From the NCBI GenBank assembly GCA_016191525.1, contig JACPOK010000016.1, positions 124,001 to 188,000 of the forward strand: a stretch of 64,000 nt of DNA. Direction: 5' to 3'. The number at the start of each line of letters is the position of its first letter. Position 1 is the stretch's first letter. Positions 54,563 through 62,765 of this stretch are shown here, piece after piece. A program made the position numbers and the translations under genes. The DNA comes from Burkholderiales bacterium. GTDB taxonomy: Bacteria > Pseudomonadota > Gammaproteobacteria > Burkholderiales > Burkholderiaceae_C. The notes below the pieces were generated by a model. It had not been told where the DNA came from. It saw nothing but the letters and a program-made list of their open reading frames with translations, and did not search any database.

Positions 54563-54763
54563 GCGTGGGGCATAGCCAACCGGCCGGTCGGCCAATTGCT
54601 GCAGCGCAACTATTTCACGGAAGCCAGCATTGGCGCGGCATCCGGGCCCGAGAGGTGTTAAATAAGTCCGTGGTTTTTCCGCGCAGCGGAATTACACTGA
54701 CCTAACGGCAGACTTTAAACAAAAGTTTACGCGGCCGCGCCAGAACCCCGAGAGCTCCCAACC

Positions 54764-55648
54764 ATGTCCCTTATCAGCTGGTTATTCCAATCGAAGCCGG
54801 CCAAGGCAGCCGGCCCCGCCGCTGAAAGCTCGGGCCTGTCACGCATGGAAGCCACCCGCCCGGTCAACGCCTCGCACCGCCGCAGCACCCCCCCGAAACA
54901 GACACCGCCGGCCAGCAACGCTCAGCCGGCCAACCGCAAGAGCGAGCGCATGGCGCGCCGCGAGCTGCTGTACACGGTGGTGCGCGACTCCATGGTCCAC
55001 GCCGGCGTGCTGTCGTCCAGCTACAAGTTCAAGGTGCTGTCGCTGGACGCGCGCGGCCGCCAGTTCCTGGTGATGGTGGACCTGGCCCGCGAATTCGGCA
55101 GCGAAACCGGCCGCCTGGCCGAGGTCGAGGCCATGATCGCGCAGAGCGCCAAGTCCCGCTACGACATCGTCGTCACCGCCGTCTACTGGCGCATGAATGA
55201 ACACGTGGCCGTCGGCAACCCCGCCATGCGCGGGCAGCTTCGCCCGGCGATGTCCAGCTCGCAGCCCATGCCGCTGGAGTCCCCCCCCGCGGCGCTGGAA
55301 TCGCGCCCCATGCCCATTGCTTCGCAGCCCGCGCCCCTGGTGTCCCAGCCCGCGCCGCTGACGGCCGTACGCCCGCAAGGGGCTGGCCGCTACGAGCCAA
55401 TCCAGGCCGACGAAGTGGCCGCCTTCAAGCGGGCCCTGGCAGCGGGCGCCAGCAAGCCTGCGGCGTCCGTCCCGGTGGCTGTGCCTGTCGCGGCAGCAGC
55501 AGGCGCCACTGCCAAGGCTTTCGACGGATCCGGCAAGCACGGCCCGCAAAGCTACACGCTGCTCACCGGCTTTGAAGACACCGAGATGCCCGATGGTGAT
55601 GCCCGCAGCCCCGCGCTGAGCGGCACCCAGTACGGCGAATTGAACTGA
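54764..55648 (+). CDS. hypothetical protein
   Basis: A 294-residue cytosolic protein. Residues ~65-145 are a compact conserved-looking region (RRELLYTVVRDSMVHAGVLS, YKFKVLSLDARGRQFLVMVD, KSRYDIVVTAVYWR). Around it are low-complexity parts, notably four Pro-rich repeats of the type (S/E)xPxPxxSQPAPL between ~165 and 205. No family recognised. About 200 bases upstream contain an AT-richer stretch that may hold its promoter. Confidence 0.75.
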   Translation: MSLISWLFQSKPAKAAGPAAESSGLSRMEATRPVNASHRRSTPPKQTPPASNAQPANRKSERMARRELLYTVVRDSMVHAGVLSSSYKFKVLSLDARGRQFLVMVDLAREFGSETGRLAEVEAMIAQSAKSRYDIVVTAVYWRMNEHVAVGNPAMRGQLRPAMSSSQPMPLESPPAALESRPMPIASQPAPLVSQPAPLTAVRPQGAGRYEPIQADEVAAFKRALAAGASKPAASVPVAVPVAAAAGATAKAFDGSGKHGPQSYTLLTGFEDTEMPDGDARSPALSGTQYGELN

Positions 55649-55715
55649 GCCCGCGCCGGGCGCCGGGGCTTACACTTCGCAGCTGAGCCCAGGGAGGGCC
55701 GCCCGAGGAGATCCC

Positions 55716-56165
55716 ATGAATGTTCAGCAACTGGTCGATGCGATCGCGGCGCTCGACGCCACGGATGCATTGCAGTGCAAGCTCACGCTCGACGAGTGGA
55801 AGTCGCTCGCGCCCTATCTTTCGATCCGTTTCCTCAAGGCGGGCGACCCCCTGATGCAGGAGGGCGACTGCGAACGCGAGCTGTTCATCCTGGCTGACGG
55901 CGAGCTGGAAGTGACCATCCAGGGCAGCGTGATCGCCACCCTCAAGCCCGGCACCGTGGTCGGTGAGGGCACTTTCTTTTCCGGCCAGCCGCGCAGCGCC
56001 ACGGTGACGCCGTCGCTGCCCGGCGTGGCCTGGGGCCTGAACTGGGAAAAGTTCGACAAGATGGCGCTCAAGCAGCCGCGCCTGGCGGTGGACCTGATCA
56101 AGGGCCTGGCCGCGGTGCTGGCCATCCGCATGCGCGAAGCCCTCCTGGTCGGCCAGTTCACCTGA
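55716..56165 (+). CDS. stand-alone cyclic-nucleotide-binding domain protein
   Basis: A 149-residue cNMP-binding fold: KAGDPLMQEGDCERELFILADG, then VGEGTFFSGQPRSATVTP as cassette. No DNA-binding domain follows. It resembles the 54071-54562 protein in layout but is not a close copy. It faces the antiporter gene end to end (27 bases apart). Function unknown. Confidence 0.83.
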   Translation: MNVQQLVDAIAALDATDALQCKLTLDEWKSLAPYLSIRFLKAGDPLMQEGDCERELFILADGELEVTIQGSVIATLKPGTVVGEGTFFSGQPRSATVTPSLPGVAWGLNWEKFDKMALKQPRLAVDLIKGLAAVLAIRMREALLVGQFT

Positions 56166-56192
56166 AGGCCCGTGCGCGCTGCTGGCGGGCCG

Positions 56193-58178
56193 TCAGCCGC
56201 GCAGCAGTTTCTCTTCGGCCAGCGCCAGGTTCTCCGGCAGGCCCGACAGCACCAGCGTGTCGCCCTCCTGCAGCGGCGGGCCGCCTTCCAGGTCGGCCGG
56301 CTTGCCGTTGCCGCGGCGCAGGCTGACCACCCGCACGCCCATCGCATGCAGCGCGAAATCCGGAAGCGGCCGGCCCACCGGCCGCGCGCCCAGCGGCAGC
56401 GTGATGGTGGCCAGGCGCTCCTGCTCCAGTTCGTGCACGGTGTCGTCGTCGGCGCCGTGGAAGTAGCCCCGCAGCAGGTTGTAGCGGGCATCGCGCTGGT
56501 CCTGCACGATGCGGATCACGCGGCGCATCGGCACGCCCACCAGCGCCAGCGCATGGCTGGCCAGCATCAGTGAGCCTTCCAGCGCCTCGGGCACCACCTC
56601 GGTGGCGCCGGCGGCCTGCAGCTTTTCCAGATCGTGGTCGTCCTGGGTGCGCACGATCACCGGCACCTGCGGCGCATGCGCGCGGGTGTTGGCGAGCACC
56701 TTCAGCGCGCCGGGCACGTCCAGGTAGGTGACAACCACCGCGCTGGCGCGGGCCAGGCCGGCCGCCATCAGCGCCTGCAGCCGGGCCGCGTCGCCGAACA
56801 CCACCGAGTCCCCGGCCGCGGCGGCCTGGCGCACCCGGTCAGGGTCCAGGTCCAGTGCCATGTAGGGGATGCCTTCGCGCTCCAGCATGCGCGCCAGGTT
56901 CTGGCCGCAGCGGCCGTAGCCGCAGATGATGACGTGCTTGTTGGCGTTGATCGACTTGCGCGCGATGGTGGTCATCTGCAGTGATTGCTGCAGCCACTCG
57001 CTGGCCACCAGTTTCATCACCACGCGGTTGCTGTACATGATGATGAAGGGCGTGGCCAGCATCGACAGCACCATGCTGGCCAGGATGGGGTTGAGCAGCG
57101 CGGGCGGCACCAGCGAATACTGCTGCGCCAGCGTCAGCAGCACGAAGCCGAACTCGCCGGCCTGCGCCAGGTACAGGCCGGTGCGCAGCGAGGTGCCCAT
57201 CGACGCGCCGAACAGCCGCCCCAGCACCGACACCAGTGCCAGCTTGAACAGCACCGGCAGTGTCAGCAGCACCAGCACCAGGCCCCAGCGCTCGGCCACC
57301 AGCCGCCAGTCCAGCAGCATGCCGATGCTGATGAAGAACAGGCCCAGCAGCACGTCGTGGAAGGGCCGGATGTCGGTCTCCACCTGGTGCTTGTATTCGG
57401 TCTCCGAAATGAGCATGCCCGCGATGAAGGCGCCCAGCGCCAGCGACAGCCCGGCCAGCTCCGTCAGCCAGGCCAGCCCCAGCGTGACGAACAGCAGGTT
57501 CAGCACGAACAGCTCTTCACTCTTGCGCCGCGCCACCAGGGTCAGCCACCAGCGCATCACGCGCTGGCCGCCCACCAGCAGCACGGTGATCAGCGCGGCA
57601 GCCTTGAGGCCGGCGATGGCCAGCGCGGCGAACAGGTTTTCCTGTGAGGTGCCCAGGGCCGGGATCAGCACCAGCAGCGGCACCACGGCCAGATCCTGGA
57701 ACAGCAGCACGCCCATGACGCGCTTGCCGTGCTCGCTTTCCATCTCCAGGCGCTCGGCCATCAGCTTCACGACGATGGCTGTGCTGCTCATGGCCAGCGC
57801 GCCGGACAGCGCCAGCGAGGTCTGCCAGCTCATCTTCCACAGGCCCGGCGCGAGCGCCGCCATGAACAGCGAGGCGAAGGTGGCCAGCAGGATGGTGAGC
57901 ATGACCTGGCACAGCCCCAGGCCGAACACGTGGCCGCGCATCGCCCGCAGCTTGGGCAGGTTGAATTCCAGCCCGATCACGAACATCAGGAACACCACGC
58001 CGAACTCGCCCAGATGCCGCACGCCCTCGGCGTTGTTGCCCAGCGCCAGCGCATTGGGCCCGATCAGCACGCCCACCACCAGGTAGCCCAGCATGGGCGG
58101 CAGTTTCAGCGAGCGGCACACCACCACGCCCAGCACGGCGGCCAGCAGGTAGAGCAGCGTCAGTTCCAGCGAGGACAT
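56193..58178 (-). CDS. CPA2 cation:proton antiporter (KefB/KefC-like) with TrkA domains
   Basis: A 661-residue inner-membrane K+/H+ antiporter. About 12-13 helices (from LTLLYLLAAVLGVVVCRSLK to ~390) carry the CPA2 elements GVLLFQDLAVVPLL and GAFIAGMLISETEY. Then a Rossmann TrkA-N domain (HVIICGYGRCGQNLARML) that binds NAD(H) or nucleotides and a C-terminal TrkA-C domain (~575-655). It is likely used in pH or electrophile stress. Divergent from kdsD by 48 bases. Confidence 0.93.
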   Translation of the reverse strand: MSSLELTLLYLLAAVLGVVVCRSLKLPPMLGYLVVGVLIGPNALALGNNAEGVRHLGEFGVVFLMFVIGLEFNLPKLRAMRGHVFGLGLCQVMLTILLATFASLFMAALAPGLWKMSWQTSLALSGALAMSSTAIVVKLMAERLEMESEHGKRVMGVLLFQDLAVVPLLVLIPALGTSQENLFAALAIAGLKAAALITVLLVGGQRVMRWWLTLVARRKSEELFVLNLLFVTLGLAWLTELAGLSLALGAFIAGMLISETEYKHQVETDIRPFHDVLLGLFFISIGMLLDWRLVAERWGLVLVLLTLPVLFKLALVSVLGRLFGASMGTSLRTGLYLAQAGEFGFVLLTLAQQYSLVPPALLNPILASMVLSMLATPFIIMYSNRVVMKLVASEWLQQSLQMTTIARKSINANKHVIICGYGRCGQNLARMLEREGIPYMALDLDPDRVRQAAAAGDSVVFGDAARLQALMAAGLARASAVVVTYLDVPGALKVLANTRAHAPQVPVIVRTQDDHDLEKLQAAGATEVVPEALEGSLMLASHALALVGVPMRRVIRIVQDQRDARYNLLRGYFHGADDDTVHELEQERLATITLPLGARPVGRPLPDFALHAMGVRVVSLRRGNGKPADLEGGPPLQEGDTLVLSGLPENLALAEEKLLRG

Positions 58179-58226
58179 GCCACTATGCTATCGCGGTAAC
58201 GTGGCGGCTCTCTATAGAATCCGCCC

Positions 58227-59204
58227 ATGACATTCGACCCCGACCGGGCCCTGCGCCTGGCACAGGAGACATTCGACATCGAAGCCGCCGCGGTGCTGGG
58301 CCTGAAGGCACGCACCAACGCTTCCTTCGCGCGTGCCGTGGAGACCATCCTGGGCGTGCGCGGCCGCGTGGTTGTGATGGGCATGGGCAAGAGCGGCCAT
58401 GTCGGCCGCAAGATCGCGGCCACGCTCGCGTCCACCGGTACGCCGGCGATGTTCGTCCACCCCGCCGAGGCCAGCCACGGCGACCTGGGGATGATCAAGC
58501 CGATCGACCTGGTGCTGGCGATCTCCAACAGCGGCGAGGTCGACGAAGTGACCACGCTGCTGCCCGTGATCAAGCGGCTGGGCGCCGCGGTGATCGCGAT
58601 GACGGGCAATCCGCAATCCACGCTGGGCCGGCACGCCGACATCGTGCTGGACAGCGGGGTCGAGAAAGAGGCCTGCCCGTTGCAGCTGGCACCCACGGCC
58701 AGCACCACGGCGCAGCTCGCGCTGGGGGATGCGCTGGCGGTGGCGCTGCTTGACGCGCGGGGCTTCCAGACCGAGGACTTCGCCCGGTCGCACCCCGGCG
58801 GCGCGCTGGGCCGCAAGCTGCTCACGCACTTGAGCGACGTGATGCGCGCCGGCGACGCCGTGCCCCGCGTGCGCGCCAACACCGCGTTCCCCGAAATGAT
58901 GCGCGAGATGAGCGCCAAGGGCCTGGGCGCCTCCGCCATCGTGGATGACGCCGGGCGCGTGCTGGGCATCTTCACCGACGGCGACCTGCGCCGCCTGATC
59001 GAACAGGGCGTGGACCTGCGCGCCGTGACGGCGCGCGAGGTGATGCACCCCGGCCCGCGCACCATCCGCAGCGATGCACTGGCTGTGGAGGCTGCGCAAC
59101 TGATGGAGCAGCACCGCATCACCAGCGTGCTGGTGGTCGACGAGGACGGCCTGCTGTGCGGCGCCGTCAACAGCAACGACCTGATGCGCGCGAAAGTCAT
59201 CTGA
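58227..59204 (+). CDS. kdsD: D-arabinose 5-phosphate isomerase
   Basis: A 325-residue enzyme converting ribulose-5-phosphate to arabinose-5-phosphate for the Kdo sugar of LPS. An SIS domain (VVMGMGKSGHVGRKIAATLA, SNSGEVDEVTTLLP) is followed by two CBS domains (from ~200: VMRAGDAVPRV, VMHPGPRTIRSDALAVEAA). First gene of kdsD-kdsC-lptC; the next start follows at once. Confidence 0.95.
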   Translation: MTFDPDRALRLAQETFDIEAAAVLGLKARTNASFARAVETILGVRGRVVVMGMGKSGHVGRKIAATLASTGTPAMFVHPAEASHGDLGMIKPIDLVLAISNSGEVDEVTTLLPVIKRLGAAVIAMTGNPQSTLGRHADIVLDSGVEKEACPLQLAPTASTTAQLALGDALAVALLDARGFQTEDFARSHPGGALGRKLLTHLSDVMRAGDAVPRVRANTAFPEMMREMSAKGLGASAIVDDAGRVLGIFTDGDLRRLIEQGVDLRAVTAREVMHPGPRTIRSDALAVEAAQLMEQHRITSVLVVDEDGLLCGAVNSNDLMRAKVI

Positions 59205-59750
59205 ATGGCCGTGCCCGCAGTCAATTTCCCGCCCGAGCTGCTGCTGCGTGCGCAGGGTATCCGCGTGGCCTTCTTCGACGTCGACGGCGTGCTGACGGAC
59301 GGCGGGCTGTACATGTCCGAAAAAGGGGAAAGCCTCAAGCGCTTCAACATCCTGGATGGCTTGGGGCTGAAGCTCCTGCAGCGCGCCGGCATAGTGCCGG
59401 CGGTGATCACGGGGCGAGACTCCAAGGCGCTGCGCGGAAGGCTGGCCGCACTGGGCGTGGAGCACGTGCACTACGGCACCGAGGACAAGCGCCCCGCCGC
59501 CGAAAAGACTCTTTCCGAGCTGGGCCTGGACTGGTCGCGCGCGGCGGGCATCGGCGACGACTGGCCCGACCTGCCGGTGCTGCACCGCTGCGCCATGGCT
59601 GCCGCACCGTCCAACGCGCACGCCGAGGTGCGCGCCGCCTCACACTACGTGACGCAGGCCGCCGGCGGCCACGGCGCCGCGCGCGAATTCTGCGACCTGC
59701 TGCTCACGGCGAGCGGGCGCTATGCCTCGCTGCTCGAGGGCTACGCTTGA
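59205..59750 (+). CDS. kdsC: 3-deoxy-manno-octulosonate-8-phosphatase
   Basis: A 181-residue HAD-superfamily phosphatase acting on Kdo-8-phosphate. Motif I is FFDVDGVLTDG (nucleophile Asp), with VITGRDSKAL, and GDDWPDLPVL as the metal-binding motif IV. No cap domain, as usual for KdsC tetramers. The stop overlaps a TTG that could start lptC. Confidence 0.95.
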   Translation: MAVPAVNFPPELLLRAQGIRVAFFDVDGVLTDGGLYMSEKGESLKRFNILDGLGLKLLQRAGIVPAVITGRDSKALRGRLAALGVEHVHYGTEDKRPAAEKTLSELGLDWSRAAGIGDDWPDLPVLHRCAMAAAPSNAHAEVRAASHYVTQAAGGHGAAREFCDLLLTASGRYASLLEGYA

Positions 59751-59755
59751 GCACG

Positions 59756-60397
59756 ATGGCAAGGCGTGCGCCGATCTCGGGGTGGGCGCTGGTGCGATCC
59801 GGGTGGGAGCAGGCCTCCATCTACCTGCCGATCATCCTGATGGGCTTCATGGCGCTGGGCACCTACTGGCTGGCGCGCAGCACTCCCACCGCCAGCTCGC
59901 CGGAGGCGATGCGCGCGGTGCACCACGACCCCGACTATTTCATGCGCGGCTTTTCGGTGAAGTCGTTCGACGCGGCGGGCCGCCTGAAGAGCGAGGTGTT
60001 CGGGGTGGAGGCCAGGCACTACCCCGACACCGACACGCTGGAGATCGACCACCCGCGCATCCGCGCCTACAACGAGCGCGGCGAGCTGACGGTGGCCACC
60101 GCGCTGCGCGCGGTGAGCAACGCCGACGCCTCCGAAGTGCAGCTGATCGGCGAGGCGGTGGTGACGCGCGAGCCCATGAAGGGGAGCGCGGCGCAGGACA
60201 GCCCGCGGCTGGAGTTCCGGGGCGAGTTCCTGCACGTGTTCGTCAAGGCTGAAAAGGTCAAGTCGCACAAGCCGGTGGTGCTCAAGCGCGGCGCGGACGA
60301 ATTCACCGCCGAGAGCCTGGACTTCGACAATGTCGACCGCGTGCTGGACCTGCGAGGCCGTGTGCATGGCATGCTGGCGGCGCGGCCAAGCAAATAA
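59756..60397 (+). CDS. lptC: LPS export system protein LptC
   Basis: A 213-residue bitopic inner-membrane protein of the Lpt bridge. One N-terminal helix (IYLPIILMGFMALGTYWLAR) is followed by the periplasmic beta-jelly-roll (YFMRGFSVKSFDAAGRLKSE, EIDHPRIRAYNERG, LVFDNVDRVLDLRGRVHG-type end). ATG 59756 is used; TTG 59747 would overlap kdsC. The expected lptA-lptB partners are not next to it. Confidence 0.92.
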   Translation: MARRAPISGWALVRSGWEQASIYLPIILMGFMALGTYWLARSTPTASSPEAMRAVHHDPDYFMRGFSVKSFDAAGRLKSEVFGVEARHYPDTDTLEIDHPRIRAYNERGELTVATALRAVSNADASEVQLIGEAVVTREPMKGSAAQDSPRLEFRGEFLHVFVKAEKVKSHKPVVLKRGADEFTAESLDFDNVDRVLDLRGRVHGMLAARPSK

Positions 60398-60412
60398 GAA
60401 AGGCCCGGCACC

Positions 60413-61189
60413 ATGGACAAGCTGGTTTTCATCACGGGCGCGTCCAGCGGCATCGGCCAGGCGCTGGCCTGGCGCTTCTACCAGGCCGGTTGGCGGCTGG
60501 CGCTGGCGGCCCGGCGGGCGGGCGAGATCGAAAGCTGGGCCCGCGGCCAGCAGCTGGACCCGCAGCGCTACGCCATCTATGCGGCCGACGTGGCCGATAC
60601 CGACAGCATCGCTGCCGCCGGACGGGCTTGCATCGCAGCCCAGGGCGTGCCCGACGCCGTGATCGCCAACGCGGGCATCAGCGTGGGCGTGGACACGGCT
60701 GTGCGCGCCGACATCGACGTGATCGCCCGCACCTTCGCCACCAATAACGTGGGCCTGGCCGCCACCTTCCAGCCGTTCGTCGATGCGATGGTGCGGCGCG
60801 GCTCGGGCGCGCTGGTGGGCATTGCCAGCGTGGCGGGCATACGCGGGCTGCCGGGCCACGGGGCCTATTGCGCCAGCAAGGCGGCGGTGATCGCCTATTG
60901 CGAAAGCCTGCGCGGCGAGTTGCGGCCCAGCGGCGTGAAGGTGGTCACCCTGCTGCCGGGCTACATCGACACGCCGCTGACGCAGAAAAACCGCTACGGC
61001 ATGCCGTTCCTGATGAAGGCGCCGGACTTCGCCGACCAGGCGTTCAAGGCCATCACGGCGGGCGCCAGTTACCGCGTCATTCCCTGGCAGATGGGCGTGG
61101 TGGCCAAGCTGCTGCGCCTGTTGCCCAACCCGCTGTACGACCGGGCGCTGGCCGGCCGGCCGCGCAAGCACCGGCAGGGCGAAGGCTGA
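60413..61189 (+). CDS. short-chain dehydrogenase/reductase (SDR)
   Basis: A 258-residue classical SDR: coenzyme loop FITGASSGIGQALA, the NAG motif (VIANAGIS), catalytic Ser in GIASVAG and the YCASK pair (Tyr/Lys). Probable NADP use from the ARR after strand 2. A C-terminal helix with basic end (LAGRPRKHRQ) may touch membranes. Substrate unknown. It lies 15 bases after lptC, in the place where lptA is often found. Confidence 0.9.
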   Translation: MDKLVFITGASSGIGQALAWRFYQAGWRLALAARRAGEIESWARGQQLDPQRYAIYAADVADTDSIAAAGRACIAAQGVPDAVIANAGISVGVDTAVRADIDVIARTFATNNVGLAATFQPFVDAMVRRGSGALVGIASVAGIRGLPGHGAYCASKAAVIAYCESLRGELRPSGVKVVTLLPGYIDTPLTQKNRYGMPFLMKAPDFADQAFKAITAGASYRVIPWQMGVVAKLLRLLPNPLYDRALAGRPRKHRQGEG

Positions 61190-61200
61190 AGGCGCAGCAA

Positions 61201-61222
61201 AAAGGCTCCCGAAGGAGCCTTT
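61201..61222. terminator. terminator between the SDR gene and the RRM gene
   Basis: AAAGGCTCC-CGAA-GGAGCCTTT: a 9-base perfect stem and a tetraloop with T/A tracts on both sides, so it can serve both convergent genes. Confidence 0.85.
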
Positions 61223-61240
61223 GTTGATTGGTAACAGGGT

Positions 61241-61747
61241 TCAGTACCCGCCGCGGCCGCCACCGCCGCCGCCACCCCCGCGCGGGCCGGAGCCGTAGGG
61301 GCTGCGAAAGCCGCCATCGCCCCCACCACCGCCGCCGCCGCGGCCGCCACCACCTCCACCGTAGCCGCCGCCTCCGCCGCTGCGGCCACCACCACCACCG
61401 CCGCCATAGCCGCCGCCCCCACCACCGCCGCCGTAGCCGCCTCCACCGCCGCCGCTACCCCCGCCGCCGCCATAGCCACCGCTGCGCGGGGGCCGGGCTT
61501 CCATGGGGCGGGCTTCATTGACCACCACGCTTCGGCCGCCCAGGGGCTGGCCGTTCATGCCACTGATCGCGGCCTGTGCTTCGGCATCGCTGCCCATTTC
61601 GACAAAACCAAAGCCCTTGGAGCGGCCGGTGTCGCGCTCCATCATGACCTTGGCGCTGGTCACGGCGCCAAATTCGCCGAAAGCCTGCTCAAGATCGCTG
61701 TCACGCACCGAATACGGCAGATTGCCTACGTACAGTTTGTTGCCCAT
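61241..61747 (-). CDS. glycine-rich RRM RNA-binding protein (A)
   Basis: A 168-residue protein. Residues 1-~80 form one RRM: RNP2 KLYVGNLPYS and RNP1 SKGFGFVEM. The rest is a Gly/Arg/Tyr-rich tail with GGGGYGGGGG repeats, as in cyanobacterial cold-shock Rbp and plant GR-RBP proteins. It likely binds RNA as a chaperone, possibly cold-induced. A close paralogue is 250 bases upstream on the same strand, and both have a similar leader hairpin. Confidence 0.92.
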   Translation of the reverse strand: MGNKLYVGNLPYSVRDSDLEQAFGEFGAVTSAKVMMERDTGRSKGFGFVEMGSDAEAQAAISGMNGQPLGGRSVVVNEARPMEARPPRSGGYGGGGGSGGGGGGYGGGGGGGGYGGGGGGGRSGGGGGYGGGGGGRGGGGGGGDGGFRSPYGSGPRGGGGGGGGRGGY

Positions 61748-61753
61748 GAAGTG

Positions 61754-61794
61754 GGGACTCCTAAAAAAACATTGAGCTCAAGCGATGGAGTCCC
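61754..61794 (-). promoter_or_regulatory. leader hairpin covering the ribosome site of RRM gene A
   Basis: In the minus-strand RNA, GGGACUCC (61794-61787) pairs exactly with GGAGUCCC (61761-61754), with a 25-base loop. The second arm holds GGAG, the only good Shine-Dalgarno sequence, ten bases before the ATG at 61747. The leader beyond the hairpin also resembles that of the paralogue. Confidence 0.65.
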
Positions 61795-61946
61795 GAAAAC
61801 GCATTCAACCGGACAAGCGACGCGAAAAGTGACCTGTTCACCGCATTCCCGCGTGAAAAACTGCGACCACGCAATTCCATTATTAATCAGAATTTCGCGC
61901 AGCGGGCAAGTGGCAAAAGCTCCGCAAAGCCGCGCCCAGCAACGAA

Positions 61947-61968
61947 AAAGGGGCCCAAGGGCCCCTTT
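61947..61968 (-). terminator. terminator after RRM gene B
   Basis: AAAGGGGCCC-AA-GGGCCCCTTT: a 10-base perfect stem 29 bases beyond the stop of the upstream RRM gene, flanked by A/T runs on both strands. It suggests that gene A has its own promoter in 61795-61945. Confidence 0.8.
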
Positions 61969-61996
61969 GCTGCTTGTCCTGCAACGCAGGTAAGAC

Positions 61997-62380
61997 TTAG
62001 TAGCTGCCGCGGCCGCCGCCGTAGCCGCCGCCACCGCCGCTGCGGCCACCGCCGCCGCCGCCACCGCCGTAACCGCCGCCACCACCACCGCCACCGCCGC
62101 CGCCGAAGCCGCCGCTGCGCGGAGCGCGGGGCTCCATCGGACGGGCTTCATTGACGACGAGGCCGCGGCCGCCGACTTGCTGGCCGTTCATGCCGGTGAT
62201 GGCAGCTTGTGCTTCCGCATCGCTGCTCATCTCGACGAAACCGAAACCCTTGGAGCGGCCGGTGTCACGTTCCATCATGACTTTGGCGCTGGACACGGTG
62301 CCGAACTGGCTGAAAGCCTGTTCCATGTCGGAATCGCGGTAGGAATAGGGCAGGTTGCCCACGTAAAGTTTGTTGCCCAT
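61997..62380 (-). CDS. glycine-rich RRM RNA-binding protein (B)
   Basis: A 127-residue protein with the same plan as its neighbour: RRM (KLYVGNLPYS, RDTGRSKGFGFVEM) and a Gly/Tyr/Arg tail, which is shorter. The RRMs differ at few positions, so this is a recent tandem duplication. The ATG at 62380 is favoured by ribosome-site spacing; ATG 62383 just ahead is an alternative. Probably an RNA chaperone. Confidence 0.92.
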   Translation of the reverse strand: MGNKLYVGNLPYSYRDSDMEQAFSQFGTVSSAKVMMERDTGRSKGFGFVEMSSDAEAQAAITGMNGQQVGGRGLVVNEARPMEPRAPRSGGFGGGGGGGGGGGYGGGGGGGGRSGGGGGYGGGRGSY

Positions 62381-62384
62381 CATT

Positions 62385-62425
62385 GGACTCCATCAAAAAA
62401 AACACTCACAAAGCGATGGGAGTCC
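62385..62425 (-). promoter_or_regulatory. leader hairpin covering the ribosome site of RRM gene B
   Basis: In the minus-strand RNA, GGACUCCCAUC (62425-62415) pairs with GAUGGAGUCC (62394-62385) with one bulged base and a 20-base loop. The second arm holds the GGAG ribosome site, 4-7 bases before the start codons. Same arrangement and partly same loop sequence (U-tract, GCUU) as gene A. Confidence 0.65.
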
Positions 62426-62555
62426 GACACGCAATCACAAACCGAAAAACTTCACTTCGAAGACGCGAAACTGACCAATCACCGCAGACATGTACCCCCG
62501 CCGGAGCGGGCGCACGGGGCCATTATGGTCTAAATCGGGCCCGGCGGGTGAAAAG

Positions 62556-62765
62556 CTACGGCCGGTCGTCAGGCGTGTCGCTGTAGTTGCGCCAGCGCCC
62601 CATGGCATTTCGCATGGTGAGGATCTGGCGCTCGAACACCGGGCAGGCGCTGCAGGCCGCCAGGTGGAAGCGCAGGGCCACCTGCTCCACCGTGCTCAGG
62701 CTGCGATCTTCCCGCGCCACCAGGAGGGCGCTGACCTGTTTGCAGCTGCGGCGAAGGATCATCAT
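62556..62765 (-). CDS. short zinc-finger (HC2-type) anti-sigma-like protein
   Basis: A 69-residue protein with the zinc pattern Cys8 ... His34-x3-Cys38-x2-Cys41 (FHLAACSACPVF) found in ZAS anti-sigma factors. There is no membrane helix, so it would be cytoplasmic. The ATG at 62765 overlaps the stop of the sigma factor gene (ATGA). It probably holds the sigma factor inactive, perhaps in a redox- or metal-dependent way. Confidence 0.82.
   Translation of the reverse strand: MMILRRSCKQVSALLVAREDRSLSTVEQVALRFHLAACSACPVFERQILTMRNAMGRWRNYSDTPDDRP

Noticed and set aside
61260-61490. Tandem CCGCCACC-type repeats, looked at as a possible CRISPR or satellite array
   Set aside because: Irregular unit length and no spacers; it is the coding sequence for the glycine-rich tail of the RRM protein.
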